Positions 38,168-45,800 of a DNA stretch of 48,436 nucleotides are shown here, one piece after another. A model generated the notes under the pieces. That model did not search any database, had not been told where the DNA came from, and saw only the letters and a list, made by a program, of their open reading frames with translations. Origin of the DNA: a virus. Each line of letters opens with the position of its first letter. Position 1 is the first letter of the stretch. The translations under genes were made by a program, and so were the position numbers. The stretch spans positions 1-48,436 of the IMG/VR virus record IMGVR_UViG_3300044837_000056; one strand, 5' to 3'.

Positions 38168-39274
38168 TTATCCCTGAGTCGCCGTCCGAAACCTCGATGC
38201 CTGGTCGATTGCATCCACGGCGGACTTCTGTGATTCCCTGCGAAGGCTCGAGTAATACCGGGTCATTCGCTCTGAGACATGGCCCATGCGAAGCCTTATG
38301 GTCTGCTCTGGCTCTCCAGCCTCATAGCTCAGAGTGGCGTGCTGGTGCCTGAAGCAGTGCGGGGTCAACCAAGGGATGCCTGCGGCCTCTCGTAGCTCCT
38401 CAAAGGATCGCCTGAGCCAGCTCGCCGTGGTCGGTCTCTTTGGATCCCATTTGCCGGGGCCGATGCGGAAAGGGAAGAGGTAGTGCTCCGGCTGGTAGGC
38501 TCCGAACCCGCTAGCCCTCTTCAGACAGTTGGCCATCATTAACTGAGCGGTGGAGTTCAATACGACTATGCGGCCCCTGACCTCTTCCTTGGCCGTCTCT
38601 GCGTCTACCAGTACGGTAGGGACTCTGGATGACATGTTGACGTGCTGAAGCTGAATGGAGCGCAGCTCTACGCCAGCAACGGAGGTATTCACCGTTAGAG
38701 ATGCGGCCCACGCCGCCAGTTGCCACTTTGGGTTTTGGTTGGCTATCGAAAAGACAAGCATCTCCTGCTCGTCACTCATGACTTTTGGTGGCTTCCATCT
38801 AGGCAGGGGGATGGCCTCGAAATGGGGCTTGATCTTATCCCACTCGCCAGCCCTTTTGAGGACCGACTGCAGGGCACTCGTCTCATGATTCAACAGGGAC
38901 GGGCCTGCGCGATGCTTCCAAGCAGCATTGATGTTGTGCGTGCGGGCCTTCTGGTACTCGCGGATGTGGCCTATATGAATTTTCCTGAGCTGCGTATCTC
39001 CAAAGAACACGCCAAGGTGCTTGACGTGCTGCGATGCGAGATAGTACGGCCTCGGCCTCAGATAAGGCTTGCGAGTCTCTAACCAGATTTGTCCTGCGGC
39101 AGAAAACTTCAAATTCCTAAGTAAATCAGGGTCATTTCTCAACAGTTGGTCCCTTGCAGCGTCACACGCGGGACATTCGTGATGTCCGATCGTGTGCTGG
39201 TACGGCGAGAATTGTGCACCCTCACTTTCTAGGGCGCAAGGATTTTCTGGGAAAGAAAGTAAATCAGCGGACAT
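38168..39274 (-). CDS. int: Tyrosine recombinase (phage integrase), first catalytic Arg replaced
   Basis: 368 residues, ATG at 39274 with weak AGG. The N-terminus holds HHECPACDAARDQL, a possible zinc site. A SAM-like core-binding domain lies at ~75-165 (KHLGVFFGDTQLRKIHIGHI). The catalytic domain has Lys229 (ETAKEEVRG), HCFRH (His306/Arg309), MGH (His332) and the RYYSS tyrosine (340/341). In box I (NTSVAGVELRS) the position that is normally Arg, three before Glu203, is Ala200. The gene lies beside a tRNA-Arg-like attP, as expected. It may use Arg205, have a shifted box, or be impaired. Confidence 0.9.
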   Translation of the reverse strand: MSADLLSFPENPCALESEGAQFSPYQHTIGHHECPACDAARDQLLRNDPDLLRNLKFSAAGQIWLETRKPYLRPRPYYLASQHVKHLGVFFGDTQLRKIHIGHIREYQKARTHNINAAWKHRAGPSLLNHETSALQSVLKRAGEWDKIKPHFEAIPLPRWKPPKVMSDEQEMLVFSIANQNPKWQLAAWAASLTVNTSVAGVELRSIQLQHVNMSSRVPTVLVDAETAKEEVRGRIVVLNSTAQLMMANCLKRASGFGAYQPEHYLFPFRIGPGKWDPKRPTTASWLRRSFEELREAAGIPWLTPHCFRHQHATLSYEAGEPEQTIRLRMGHVSERMTRYYSSLRRESQKSAVDAIDQASRFRTATQG

Positions 39275-39389
39275 GTGCCTATGATGATTCCCGTTTTGGG
39301 AACGTGACAGACAAAATGAACAAAGTTACCAAAGAGGCGTAGCTAGTAACTGTGTTATACCCCTTATCCTAGGGTTACGGGAAGTTTTA

Positions 39390-39418
39390 AACTATGCGAC
39401 AACAGTTGTAGACTAGTT
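39390..39418. promoter_or_regulatory. 29-bp dyad operator in the int/RHH divergent region
   Basis: AACTA-N4-ACAAC-A-GTTGT-N4-TAGTT is exactly symmetrical about base 39404. The two nested half-site pairs suit a dimer or tetramer such as the ribbon-helix-helix protein encoded just downstream. The dyad overlaps the -35 element of the rightward promoter. Confidence 0.7.
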
Positions 39419-39434
39419 GAAATGGGAGTATTAT
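39406..39434 (+). promoter_or_regulatory. Sigma70-like promoter for the RHH operon
   Basis: TTGTAG (39406-39411), 17-base spacer, TATTAT (39429-39434). The -35 lies in the dyad, implying repression by a protein bound there, probably autoregulation. Confidence 0.6.
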
Positions 39435-39459
39435 CCGCTGCAGAGGCGCATGCATAATC

Positions 39460-39654
39460 ATGGATATGCCGCCAAAGAGACCCCACGCCATGACAGTCAC
39501 GCTCTCCGATGATGAGAGAGACCTGAGAGACGCGATTGTGGAAAGACTCGGCACCGACGCCACCGGTGTGATGCGGCAAGCAATGATCGATCTAGGCCTA
39601 AAGCTTGGATTTGAGTTCCCCTTAAACAAGAAAAAGCCACGACCGAAGCCGTGA
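39460..39654 (+). CDS. Ribbon-helix-helix (CopG/Arc-like) regulator (64 aa)
   Basis: ATG at 39460 (AGAGG 13 bases upstream); 39490 (MTVTLSDDER) is a possible alternative and is where the fold begins. MTVTLSDDERDLRDAIVERL is a strand plus first helix, followed by GTDATGVMRQAMIDLGLKLG as the second helix, the classic RHH order; the C-terminal KKKPRPKP is basic. Divergent from int and downstream of a dyad, it probably acts as the operon's repressor and possibly as the lysogeny switch, since no CI-like gene was found. Confidence 0.8.
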   Translation: MDMPPKRPHAMTVTLSDDERDLRDAIVERLGTDATGVMRQAMIDLGLKLGFEFPLNKKKPRPKP

Positions 39655-39688
39655 CTGTTTACTAAAATCTAATTTCAGGGAGCCGAGA

Positions 39689-39910
39689 ATGTTACCCCAC
39701 AAAGATTCACTACTTTGCCTTTTGCAGCTCTTTACCCCTTCCCGATTCTGGGGCCCACGAAAAGAGGAGTGCTCTTTTTGCAGCGTTCGCAAACCCAAGT
39801 CTCAGATGATCGAGCATCAGGGGCACTTCTTCTGCGATGAAATAGAGCTTGAAATCATCGCGGCCAGAAACCAGCATCTAGCGATCATTGCTGAGCGGTT
39901 CAAGCTATGA
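39689..39910 (+). CDS. Small CxxC-x17-C protein A (73 aa)
   Basis: ATG at 39689 with CAGGGAG upstream. A hydrophobic/aromatic N-terminal helix (LLCLLQLFTPSRFWG) is followed by CSFC, 17 residues, and C-D-E within GHFFCDEIE. The same spacing and ending occur in the third gene of this operon, so the two are paralogues. The stop overlaps the next ATG (ATGA). Probably binds one metal with an additional ligand; function unknown. Confidence 0.72.
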   Translation: MLPHKDSLLCLLQLFTPSRFWGPRKEECSFCSVRKPKSQMIEHQGHFFCDEIELEIIAARNQHLAIIAERFKL

Positions 39911-40002
39911 AGCGGGCGATTAGGGCGGTATCGCTGGTTCTTTTGATGTATGCCTATATCGTTTTGCTCAACCTTTTCGGCATCAATCTGGTGCCGCGAT
40001 GA
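39907..40002 (+). CDS. 31-residue single-span membrane peptide
   Basis: ATG at 39907 overlaps the upstream TGA, and its own TGA (40000-40002) overlaps the following ATG (both ATGA). It begins MKRAIRAVSLVLLMYAYIVL and ends LLNLFGINLVPR: a basic start and one transmembrane helix. Coupling on both sides is the main evidence. It could be a toxin-like or membrane-docking peptide. Confidence 0.62.
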   Translation: MKRAIRAVSLVLLMYAYIVLLNLFGINLVPR

Positions 40003-40178
40003 GTATAAAGTTTCTACTCCTACTGCTGGAAATGCTGCGGCCTGCAAAGAGTGCAAAGTGCGTAGAATGCGGGGAAATCGGCCAGAAGGCAGAAATGTTT
40101 CGTGGCTTTAGCGGCTGGTTTTGCAATGAACAGGAGTTCGGGGAGCATTGGGCCCGCACTACACCGTTTCAGCTTTAG
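39999..40178 (+). CDS. Small CxxC-x17-C protein B (59 aa)
   Basis: ATG at 39999 (ATGA overlap). MSIKFLLLLLEMLRPAKSAK is a hydrophobic N-terminal helix; then CVEC, 17 residues, and C-N-E in GWFCNEQEF. Layout matches protein A (39689-39910): hydrophobic helix, CxxC, x17, C-[DN]-E. It overlaps the end of the converging minus-strand gene by 4 bases. Confidence 0.68.
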   Translation: MSIKFLLLLLEMLRPAKSAKCVECGEIGQKAEMFRGFSGWFCNEQEFGEHWARTTPFQL

Positions 40179-40420
40179 GACTCGTTCATCATGACGGGCG
40201 GCGGCACTGGCGTGAAGTACCAGTTGTGATAAGCCCTGCCGCATGAGATTGAAGAGAATCCCACAACTTTGTCAGGGCCGGTGAAGAAGTAGAGGTCTCC
40301 TTCTTTCCCGCATCCGCCAGCCTTTTCTGCATAAAAAGCCTCAGTTTCAGCGGTTGTCTTGACGGCTGGTTTCTTCGCGTGGAACGGCCACATAGCCAGC
40401 AGCACGATAACAAGGATCAT
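40175..40420 (-). CDS. Small exported or membrane-anchored protein (81 aa)
   Basis: ATG at 40420, 3 bases after the stop of the previous gene. Hydrophobic N-terminus (MILVIVLLAMWPFHAKKP) followed by a polar domain with two Cys (GGCGKEGDLYFFTGPDK... ISCGRAYHNW), probably disulfide-bonded outside the cytoplasm. Might act in envelope modification or superinfection exclusion; unknown. Confidence 0.65.
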   Translation of the reverse strand: MILVIVLLAMWPFHAKKPAVKTTAETEAFYAEKAGGCGKEGDLYFFTGPDKVVGFSSISCGRAYHNWYFTPVPPPVMMNES

Positions 40421-40423
40421 GGT

Positions 40424-40603
40424 CTACCTCATCCGAATAGTTTGTGGTCGATACGGGGCTTTCTCTCCTGCGATTGCGGCCTCAAGGCAGCGCTTTTGCC
40501 ATTCCACGGAACGCGCCTCGTTCTCTGCGCGAGCCCACGAATAGGGGAGCAGCGCCCTCTTCCACCACGGCCAGTTGCATAAATTATCGGGGTACTTATT
40601 CAT
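40424..40603 (-). CDS. Small Trp-rich protein (59 aa)
   Basis: ATG at 40603 overlaps the TGA of the upstream gene (ATGA). The sequence, MNKYPDNLCNWPWWKRALLP then a charged helix (ARAENEARSVEWQKRCLEAAI), has five Trp and two Cys. No family recognised. Confidence 0.62.
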   Translation of the reverse strand: MNKYPDNLCNWPWWKRALLPYSWARAENEARSVEWQKRCLEAAIAGEKAPYRPQTIRMR

Positions 40604-40848
40604 GGAACCCTCTCTATGGTTTGGTCTGTGTGCCAGTGCTGCCCACCTAATGCGGGATTTATCCGGTAGACGCCCGGATTGCTTATGCGATCAATAACGG
40701 CTGTCACGGTGGATACTGAGTCTCTAGTCCTTACGCGATCCCCAACTGAGAGAGCGCCTATAGGTAAACCGTAATCATGGGCCTTGGTGCTGGCCAGTAT
40801 GTGATCTGACAACTTCGCCTGCCTTTTCCGTCTTGGGTAATGGCGCAT
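40600..40848 (-). CDS. Small SH3/KOW-like protein (up to 82 aa)
   Basis: The stop overlaps the next ATG. The core (LSVGDRVRTRDSVSTVTAVIDRISNPGVYRINPALGG) looks like a small beta-barrel beginning with a GDxV turn. The annotated ATG at 40848 would overlap the JAMM gene by 91 bases, so translation may start later at a non-ATG codon. Function unknown. Confidence 0.58.
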   Translation of the reverse strand: MRHYPRRKRQAKLSDHILASTKAHDYGLPIGALSVGDRVRTRDSVSTVTAVIDRISNPGVYRINPALGGQHWHTDQTIERVP

Positions 40849-41189
40849 ACGGCCATAACGATGTCTTGGGCCTCCTGCACTTCGCGCATGTCGGTCTCGC
40901 TGAAGATGCAGTCTAGGCAGTTTGGGTGGGTGTGGATGGTGCCAAGGAGTTCGAGTTTGTGCTCTAAGGCTTCCTCTTCGTTATCGTCAAGGTCGTAGTC
41001 TTCATATCTAAGCCGCGCCGGAAAGCCCTTGTGCTTTATGGGCATGAATGCGTGGATGTGCAGGGCATCCCCCTTGACCTTGCCCCACAGCGTCTCCATC
41101 AATTCGATTGGGTAGCTCTTTATCGCGCGTCTTCGAAAGGCTCGTTCTGATTCACGGTTGATGTAAATCTTGGTGAACGATGCGCTCAC
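40758..41189 (-). CDS. JAMM/MPN+ metalloprotease-like protein (143 aa)
   Basis: GTG at 41189 overlaps the phosphoesterase TGA (GTGA). The JAMM signature is complete: Glu29 (KSYPIELMETLWG), His86-x-His88 (TIHTHPN), Ser97 and Asp100 (FSETD). Such enzymes cleave isopeptide or peptide bonds (deubiquitinase-like, Cap3 or RadC-like relatives). In siphophages a JAB domain is fused to tail-tip proteins, but this phage appears podoviral and the gene is paired with a phosphoesterase. A role against ubiquitin-like host defence or in virion maturation is inference. Confidence 0.84.
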   Translation of the reverse strand: MSASFTKIYINRESERAFRRRAIKSYPIELMETLWGKVKGDALHIHAFMPIKHKGFPARLRYEDYDLDDNEEEALEHKLELLGTIHTHPNCLDCIFSETDMREVQEAQDIVMAVCAITQDGKGRRSCQITYWPAPRPMITVYL

Positions 41190-42322
41190 GCAAACCGCTT
41201 CTCGTAATAGCCGAGGTCGTAGAACGGGAACCATTCAGGGCTAAAGCGAGTGATCGCGCCGTTTGTATCTTGATTTAGATTGATGACGAGGAAGCCCACG
41301 TGGGCCTGCAGCTTCTTCTTCCGCATGAACATTGTTTGGTCACAGGTACAGCCCGTCTGGACTGTATGGACTTCACGCGGGTAGCCGTAGTTGAACTTGT
41401 GGTAGTGGCCTGCTAGCTCAATCTGCGGCTTCTCGCCGCCCTGATATGATTCGACACGCTTCTGATCCGTGTAGCTAATGGCATAGCTTGACCCTCCGCC
41501 AGGGTGTACAACACGCAAGCACGCTGAACCGGACCCATGTTCGAGACGGACATCGCATTCACCATACCCAAGATACTTGAGATCGGTGCGCCCAGACTCT
41601 TCAGCCTTAAGCTGCAGGTATCTACCAATCTCGATGCCTTCACGTTGCTGGTACCAGCCCTCATGGTCGTCTCCTGCGATGTAGTGCGTTGTGATTCCCT
41701 TGCGCTGGGGGAACTTGTCTATCAGATAGTTTAATTGATTGTCCATGCCCGGAGCCGTGACGAGTTCGGTTTTGTTAAATCTCGCCTCTCCGTCTATCCA
41801 GTTGCCAGTATTGAAGACTTCTGTGATGCCCTCGCGCTCAAAATGGTCATAAGCTGCGTTTAGGACATCGAGCCGGGAGTGTTTATTGCAGAGATGGTTG
41901 TCTCCGGTAACTCCGAATCTGCGGGTACCATTTGTGGACTTAATAACAGACTGGCCCGGCTCGATATGGATACTGTCTTTCAGGTCGTACTTGCCGTTCA
42001 GTTCCAAGAGCATCACGCCCTTGGCCTTCATCTCGGCTATGGCCTCTTTCACTCGTCGCGGTGAGCAGTCCAGTGCATCGGCTAGTTCGGCTTCGTCGTG
42101 AGGCTTCTTCTTGAGGAGCTTGCGGATGGCATCGTGGGTAAGTGGCTCGGTTTCGGCCTGCGCGGCTTCTGGTTGGGAAACTAACGTTCCGCGGGCTATC
42201 CGGCCTACGGTCGTCGGGCCGCATCCAACCATCCGCGCAATCTTTTCTTGGCTAATTCCGCCTTGGTCGAGGAGGTCACGAACCTTTGCTAGTTTCACTG
42301 GACTAACTGGGATGCTTGGCAA
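41186..42322 (-). CDS. Dual HTH - metallophosphoesterase fusion (378 aa)
   Basis: TTG at 42322, with TAGGAGCC overlapping the endolysin stop. Residues ~8-45 form a resolvase-type helix-turn-helix (ISQEKIARMVGCGPTTVGRI). Residues ~60-115 are a winged HTH (DEAELADALDCSPRRVKEAI). From 133 a calcineurin-like phosphoesterase core follows: GDNH (Asp141, His143), GNWID (174-177), GDDHE (218-221), VVHP (His273), GHYH (306-308). Compared with the usual GDxxD and GNH[DE] motifs the Asn and Asp are swapped. The HTH units suggest DNA targeting, so a nuclease is more likely than a phosphatase. Confidence 0.82.
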   Translation of the reverse strand: MPSIPVSPVKLAKVRDLLDQGGISQEKIARMVGCGPTTVGRIARGTLVSQPEAAQAETEPLTHDAIRKLLKKKPHDEAELADALDCSPRRVKEAIAEMKAKGVMLLELNGKYDLKDSIHIEPGQSVIKSTNGTRRFGVTGDNHLCNKHSRLDVLNAAYDHFEREGITEVFNTGNWIDGEARFNKTELVTAPGMDNQLNYLIDKFPQRKGITTHYIAGDDHEGWYQQREGIEIGRYLQLKAEESGRTDLKYLGYGECDVRLEHGSGSACLRVVHPGGGSSYAISYTDQKRVESYQGGEKPQIELAGHYHKFNYGYPREVHTVQTGCTCDQTMFMRKKKLQAHVGFLVINLNQDTNGAITRFSPEWFPFYDLGYYEKRFA

Positions 42323-42331
42323 GAAAGGCTC

Positions 42332-42814
42332 CTAAACGCTCGTAGGTGCGAAAGTGTTCCATACATGGTTTAGCCCTTGAGATAAGGCTGCCCTCATGCC
42401 GTCTGTGGGGGTAACTGGTATTCCTGCAAGCTGAAAATGTGGCATGTCGGGCATTGACTTCCACCGCGAACCCGATACGAGGCCTTGAGCTTCACCGGCA
42501 GCAATCATGGCTTGGTAATCAGGGTGTGCGGCCTTCCAGTTCGGTTGCCATGGATCGTCACCACGAATGCCGGGTACTAGATCAACTGCCATGCCGAAGT
42601 TGTGGTTGGAATAGCCGCCCTTGGCATTCGTTACTTTTGGCCCCGGAGTTGTTCGGCCTTCCGCATACAGCATGTCTTGCTCTGCCGCCGTCCGCAGTCC
42701 CTGAACCACGCGTATGTAAATGCCATCACACGCCAGAATGTCTGCCATGGCCCTGACTTTTGACGCAAGGACGGGATGCACGGCCGCTAGCCGTGATTCA
42801 CTCACAGAGTCCAT
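42332..42814 (-). CDS. Endolysin, M15 (VanY/L-Ala-D-Glu) peptidase (160 aa)
   Basis: ATG at 42814 with AAAGGA upstream, 10 bases after the giant spike stop. Zinc-peptidase motifs: YSNHNFGMAVDL (His71, Asp78) and DMPHFQL (Asp123, His126), the M15 order. The N-terminal helix pair with VVQGLRTAAEQDMLYAEGR is also typical. There is no signal peptide, so release needs a holin, probably the one at 25.7-26.0 kb. It cleaves peptidoglycan stem peptides at lysis. Confidence 0.92.
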   Translation of the reverse strand: MDSVSESRLAAVHPVLASKVRAMADILACDGIYIRVVQGLRTAAEQDMLYAEGRTTPGPKVTNAKGGYSNHNFGMAVDLVPGIRGDDPWQPNWKAAHPDYQAMIAAGEAQGLVSGSRWKSMPDMPHFQLAGIPVTPTDGMRAALSQGLNHVWNTFAPTSV

Positions 42815-42823
42815 GGTTGTCCT

Positions 42824-45800
42824 TTACTGGTTAGCCTTGAAGGTGCCGGTGGCGCTGAAATTGCCAGAGGTTTTGAAGGAGGATCCCGTAGGCGCTGCCG
42901 AGACGTTGACCGTCACACCCGGAGAGGTGAACGAACTGGCAACTGCCGTGATTGTGTCCGCACCAACTGAAGCCCCAGTCACTACTCCAGTCGAGGTATT
43001 GATAGAAGAGTGAGTATTGGTATCGCTCCAAACTGGAGAGGTACAGGCTGCCGTAGACGAGTCAGAGTAGGTTGCTGTACAGGTCATCGCCAGGGTTCCT
43101 GATACAGTCACTGCGCCCGGATTCGGTGTAACTGCGATGGAGACAACAGTTGCTCCCGTAGCGAACACAACCGCGCCATCAGTCGGTGGCGTCGTCTGAG
43201 CGTTGCTATTGAAGTCGGTGGATTGAATGCCCGAGTAGGAGACGCCAGCCGTCCGTGCAGGACTAGAGGAAGTCAGATTGAAGGAAGGTGTTGTGATTCC
43301 CGAGAACACGTTCGCATCAATGTCGGCGTAATAGACGACGTTGGTTGTGTTGGTAGAGTTACTGTCGATCTGCTGTTCAAAATTGAGTGTGGGAGTTCCA
43401 ACAAAGGCATCAGCCGAGTAAGTGTTACCCAGCCCGGTGTAGACCGTCGTGCCGTTGACCACAAGCTTGTTATAGGTGTAGGTATGCGCTGTCTGATCGA
43501 AGGTCGTTTCGAGGTAGATGGTTTGCTTTGTGTTGGTCGTGGTCAAGACTCCCGCGCAACTGTAAGTTGGGATCGTACCGCCAGCCGAGTTTAGGACTGT
43601 CCAGCTGTTCCCAGCCATGTTCCAGAAGCGCCATTTGCCCGTAACCGAATCACATTGCATCGACGCGAAGTAGCGCCAGTTGTTTGAGTACAGGTCAGGA
43701 TCAAACTCTAGAGCCTGCAAGTGAGTTGTGCTTGAAGGGATATAGAACGACTCGCGCCAATTGATCGCTGTCACCTTGGTACAGTCGTTTATGGGGCAGG
43801 GTACGTGCAGATATCCAAGCAGGTTCGCATTGTTTCCGCCGACAGTCATAATGAGCGAATTTGGGCTCAGCGCGGTGGAACCAACCGCCACAGTTGGAGT
43901 TCCCGAAGGTGTAGAGCCTCCGGGATTGCAAGAGGGTAGGAAACATGCAACCCATGTGCCCAGAGCCCCCGGTACCTCAAGGCCATTGAAGTCCGTCCGG
44001 GGTGGCTGATTGAACACGTTCCATGTCTGCTCTGTGAAGGTGCAGCCAGAGCCGCCGCTTACCAGGCAAGGTGCGGGCTGATTGACGAATAGAGGAGAGG
44101 AGCAAACGTCAGTGACGAAGGTGGAGCAATTCTCGGAGCGCACGCCAAACCAAAGATTGTTCGTCCGGTTGTTAGTTGTGACCGTCTCTGCTGGGTTCAG
44201 GCCGGTGTTGTAGAAGAAGCCACCGATACCGCCATTGTTGCCGCCGTAGTCTTGCCCAGCCGGGAAGGTGATGTTTGGCACTGCGTTCTCTAGGCCGTAG
44301 GTCAGGTTGTTTTGGAAGTTCAGGGTGGTGCCTGGATCGGCATAGGCTCCCTCCCAACCTTGGAGGAGGACTGCTGTCCCGAAGTAGGTAACGAAGGTGT
44401 TGTTTGAAATCGTAATCGTGCCGAGGGAATGGTAGTTCAAGCTCAGCAACGAACCGGAGCGGCAGAAGTCCTGAAGGTTGGCATTGAAGGAAGATGGAGT
44501 GCCTGTAATTGGCTTCGACATCACAGAGCAATTGCCGATGGCTACTGTATTAAGGATGGTTACAGGTGAGGCGTTCGGGCCAGCCTTCCATGTTCCACCA
44601 CCGTTGCCGAATGCCGTTGATTTGGTGATGACCAAAGGAGCCTTAGTCTGATCGCTATAGCCCGCTCCCGTTGGCCCTGCATCAGAGTGGCCAAGGTCAA
44701 GCGCATCCTGAACGTTGTAGAGGAACTGACTACCAACGATGTTTGCAGCGATAGACCCGCCCGGAGGCCCGCCTACAGCGTCACCGTAGCCAGCAGTGCC
44801 TTGTGAGTAGCAGCTTGTAACTGGTATGGCAGAAACGAATGGGTACTCTTGATTACAACCTGACCATTGAAGGGTCGAACCCAGAAAGTCCCATTGGCCG
44901 TTTACCGATGGGGTTCCATTCCCGCTGAAGTTGCCGTAGATGTCAGGGAACGCGCCAGAGCCGTCATCAAAGTCCCACCCAGCCTCACCGTTTGTATCTA
45001 TGTTGCATCGCGTACACCTGACAAGTCCGCCGATTGCGCCCTTAGAGCCACGGTCAGGGAAGCCATGAATCCACATATCAGTTAGGAAGACGTCGTGGGT
45101 AGACTGCGACGTGTGGAGCCCGTCCGAGGCGTAGTCGTTGACGGGAGAGGATGGAGTGCCGCAGTCCGAAGGCAGGGCAGGCGAGCCATGCTGGATGCAA
45201 TTGCCGTTGCGCGTCAGATTGATGCACTGCACATCGACATACTGAGCACCGCTGAGGTCAAGAACGGCACCGAGGCCGAACCCGCCGAACACGTAAGTTT
45301 TGGAAGAATTCGCAGAGCATGAGGCAAAGTTCTGACCGAGGATGCGGGTGTGTTGGCCAGCCGTTCCTGATGGAATTGGAGGGTTAGAGCATCCGTTGAC
45401 ACCTCCACCCCAGCACCATGTAGAGCCGAAGCCCGCCCCAGTGTTGTTGTCATAACCCAGCCGGCACTGCGGAGCGGTTGTGTTGCCTGAGTTCTGCGCA
45501 TTGGTGGCGCAACCGGTGATCTTGATCGTATCTCCACCCTGCGGAAGCCACGTATTCGGGTCGGAGTTGTTGAATGTCTGCGGGTCGAAGAGGTAACGGA
45601 AATCATTCACGGCGCAGTGTTGATTGGTGCCACTGCCCGGATACGGTGCATCCGCTAAACCATCACAGCCGATTGCTGAGCCGGTGAAGGGGCCGCTGCT
45701 GCCGCCAGTCGTTGCGCGTGCCGTGGTGTAGAGCCCAGCCCCGTCTGCACGGACGTACCACGTCTGCGCAGAGGTAATGCCAGTGATGGCATAGACGTTG

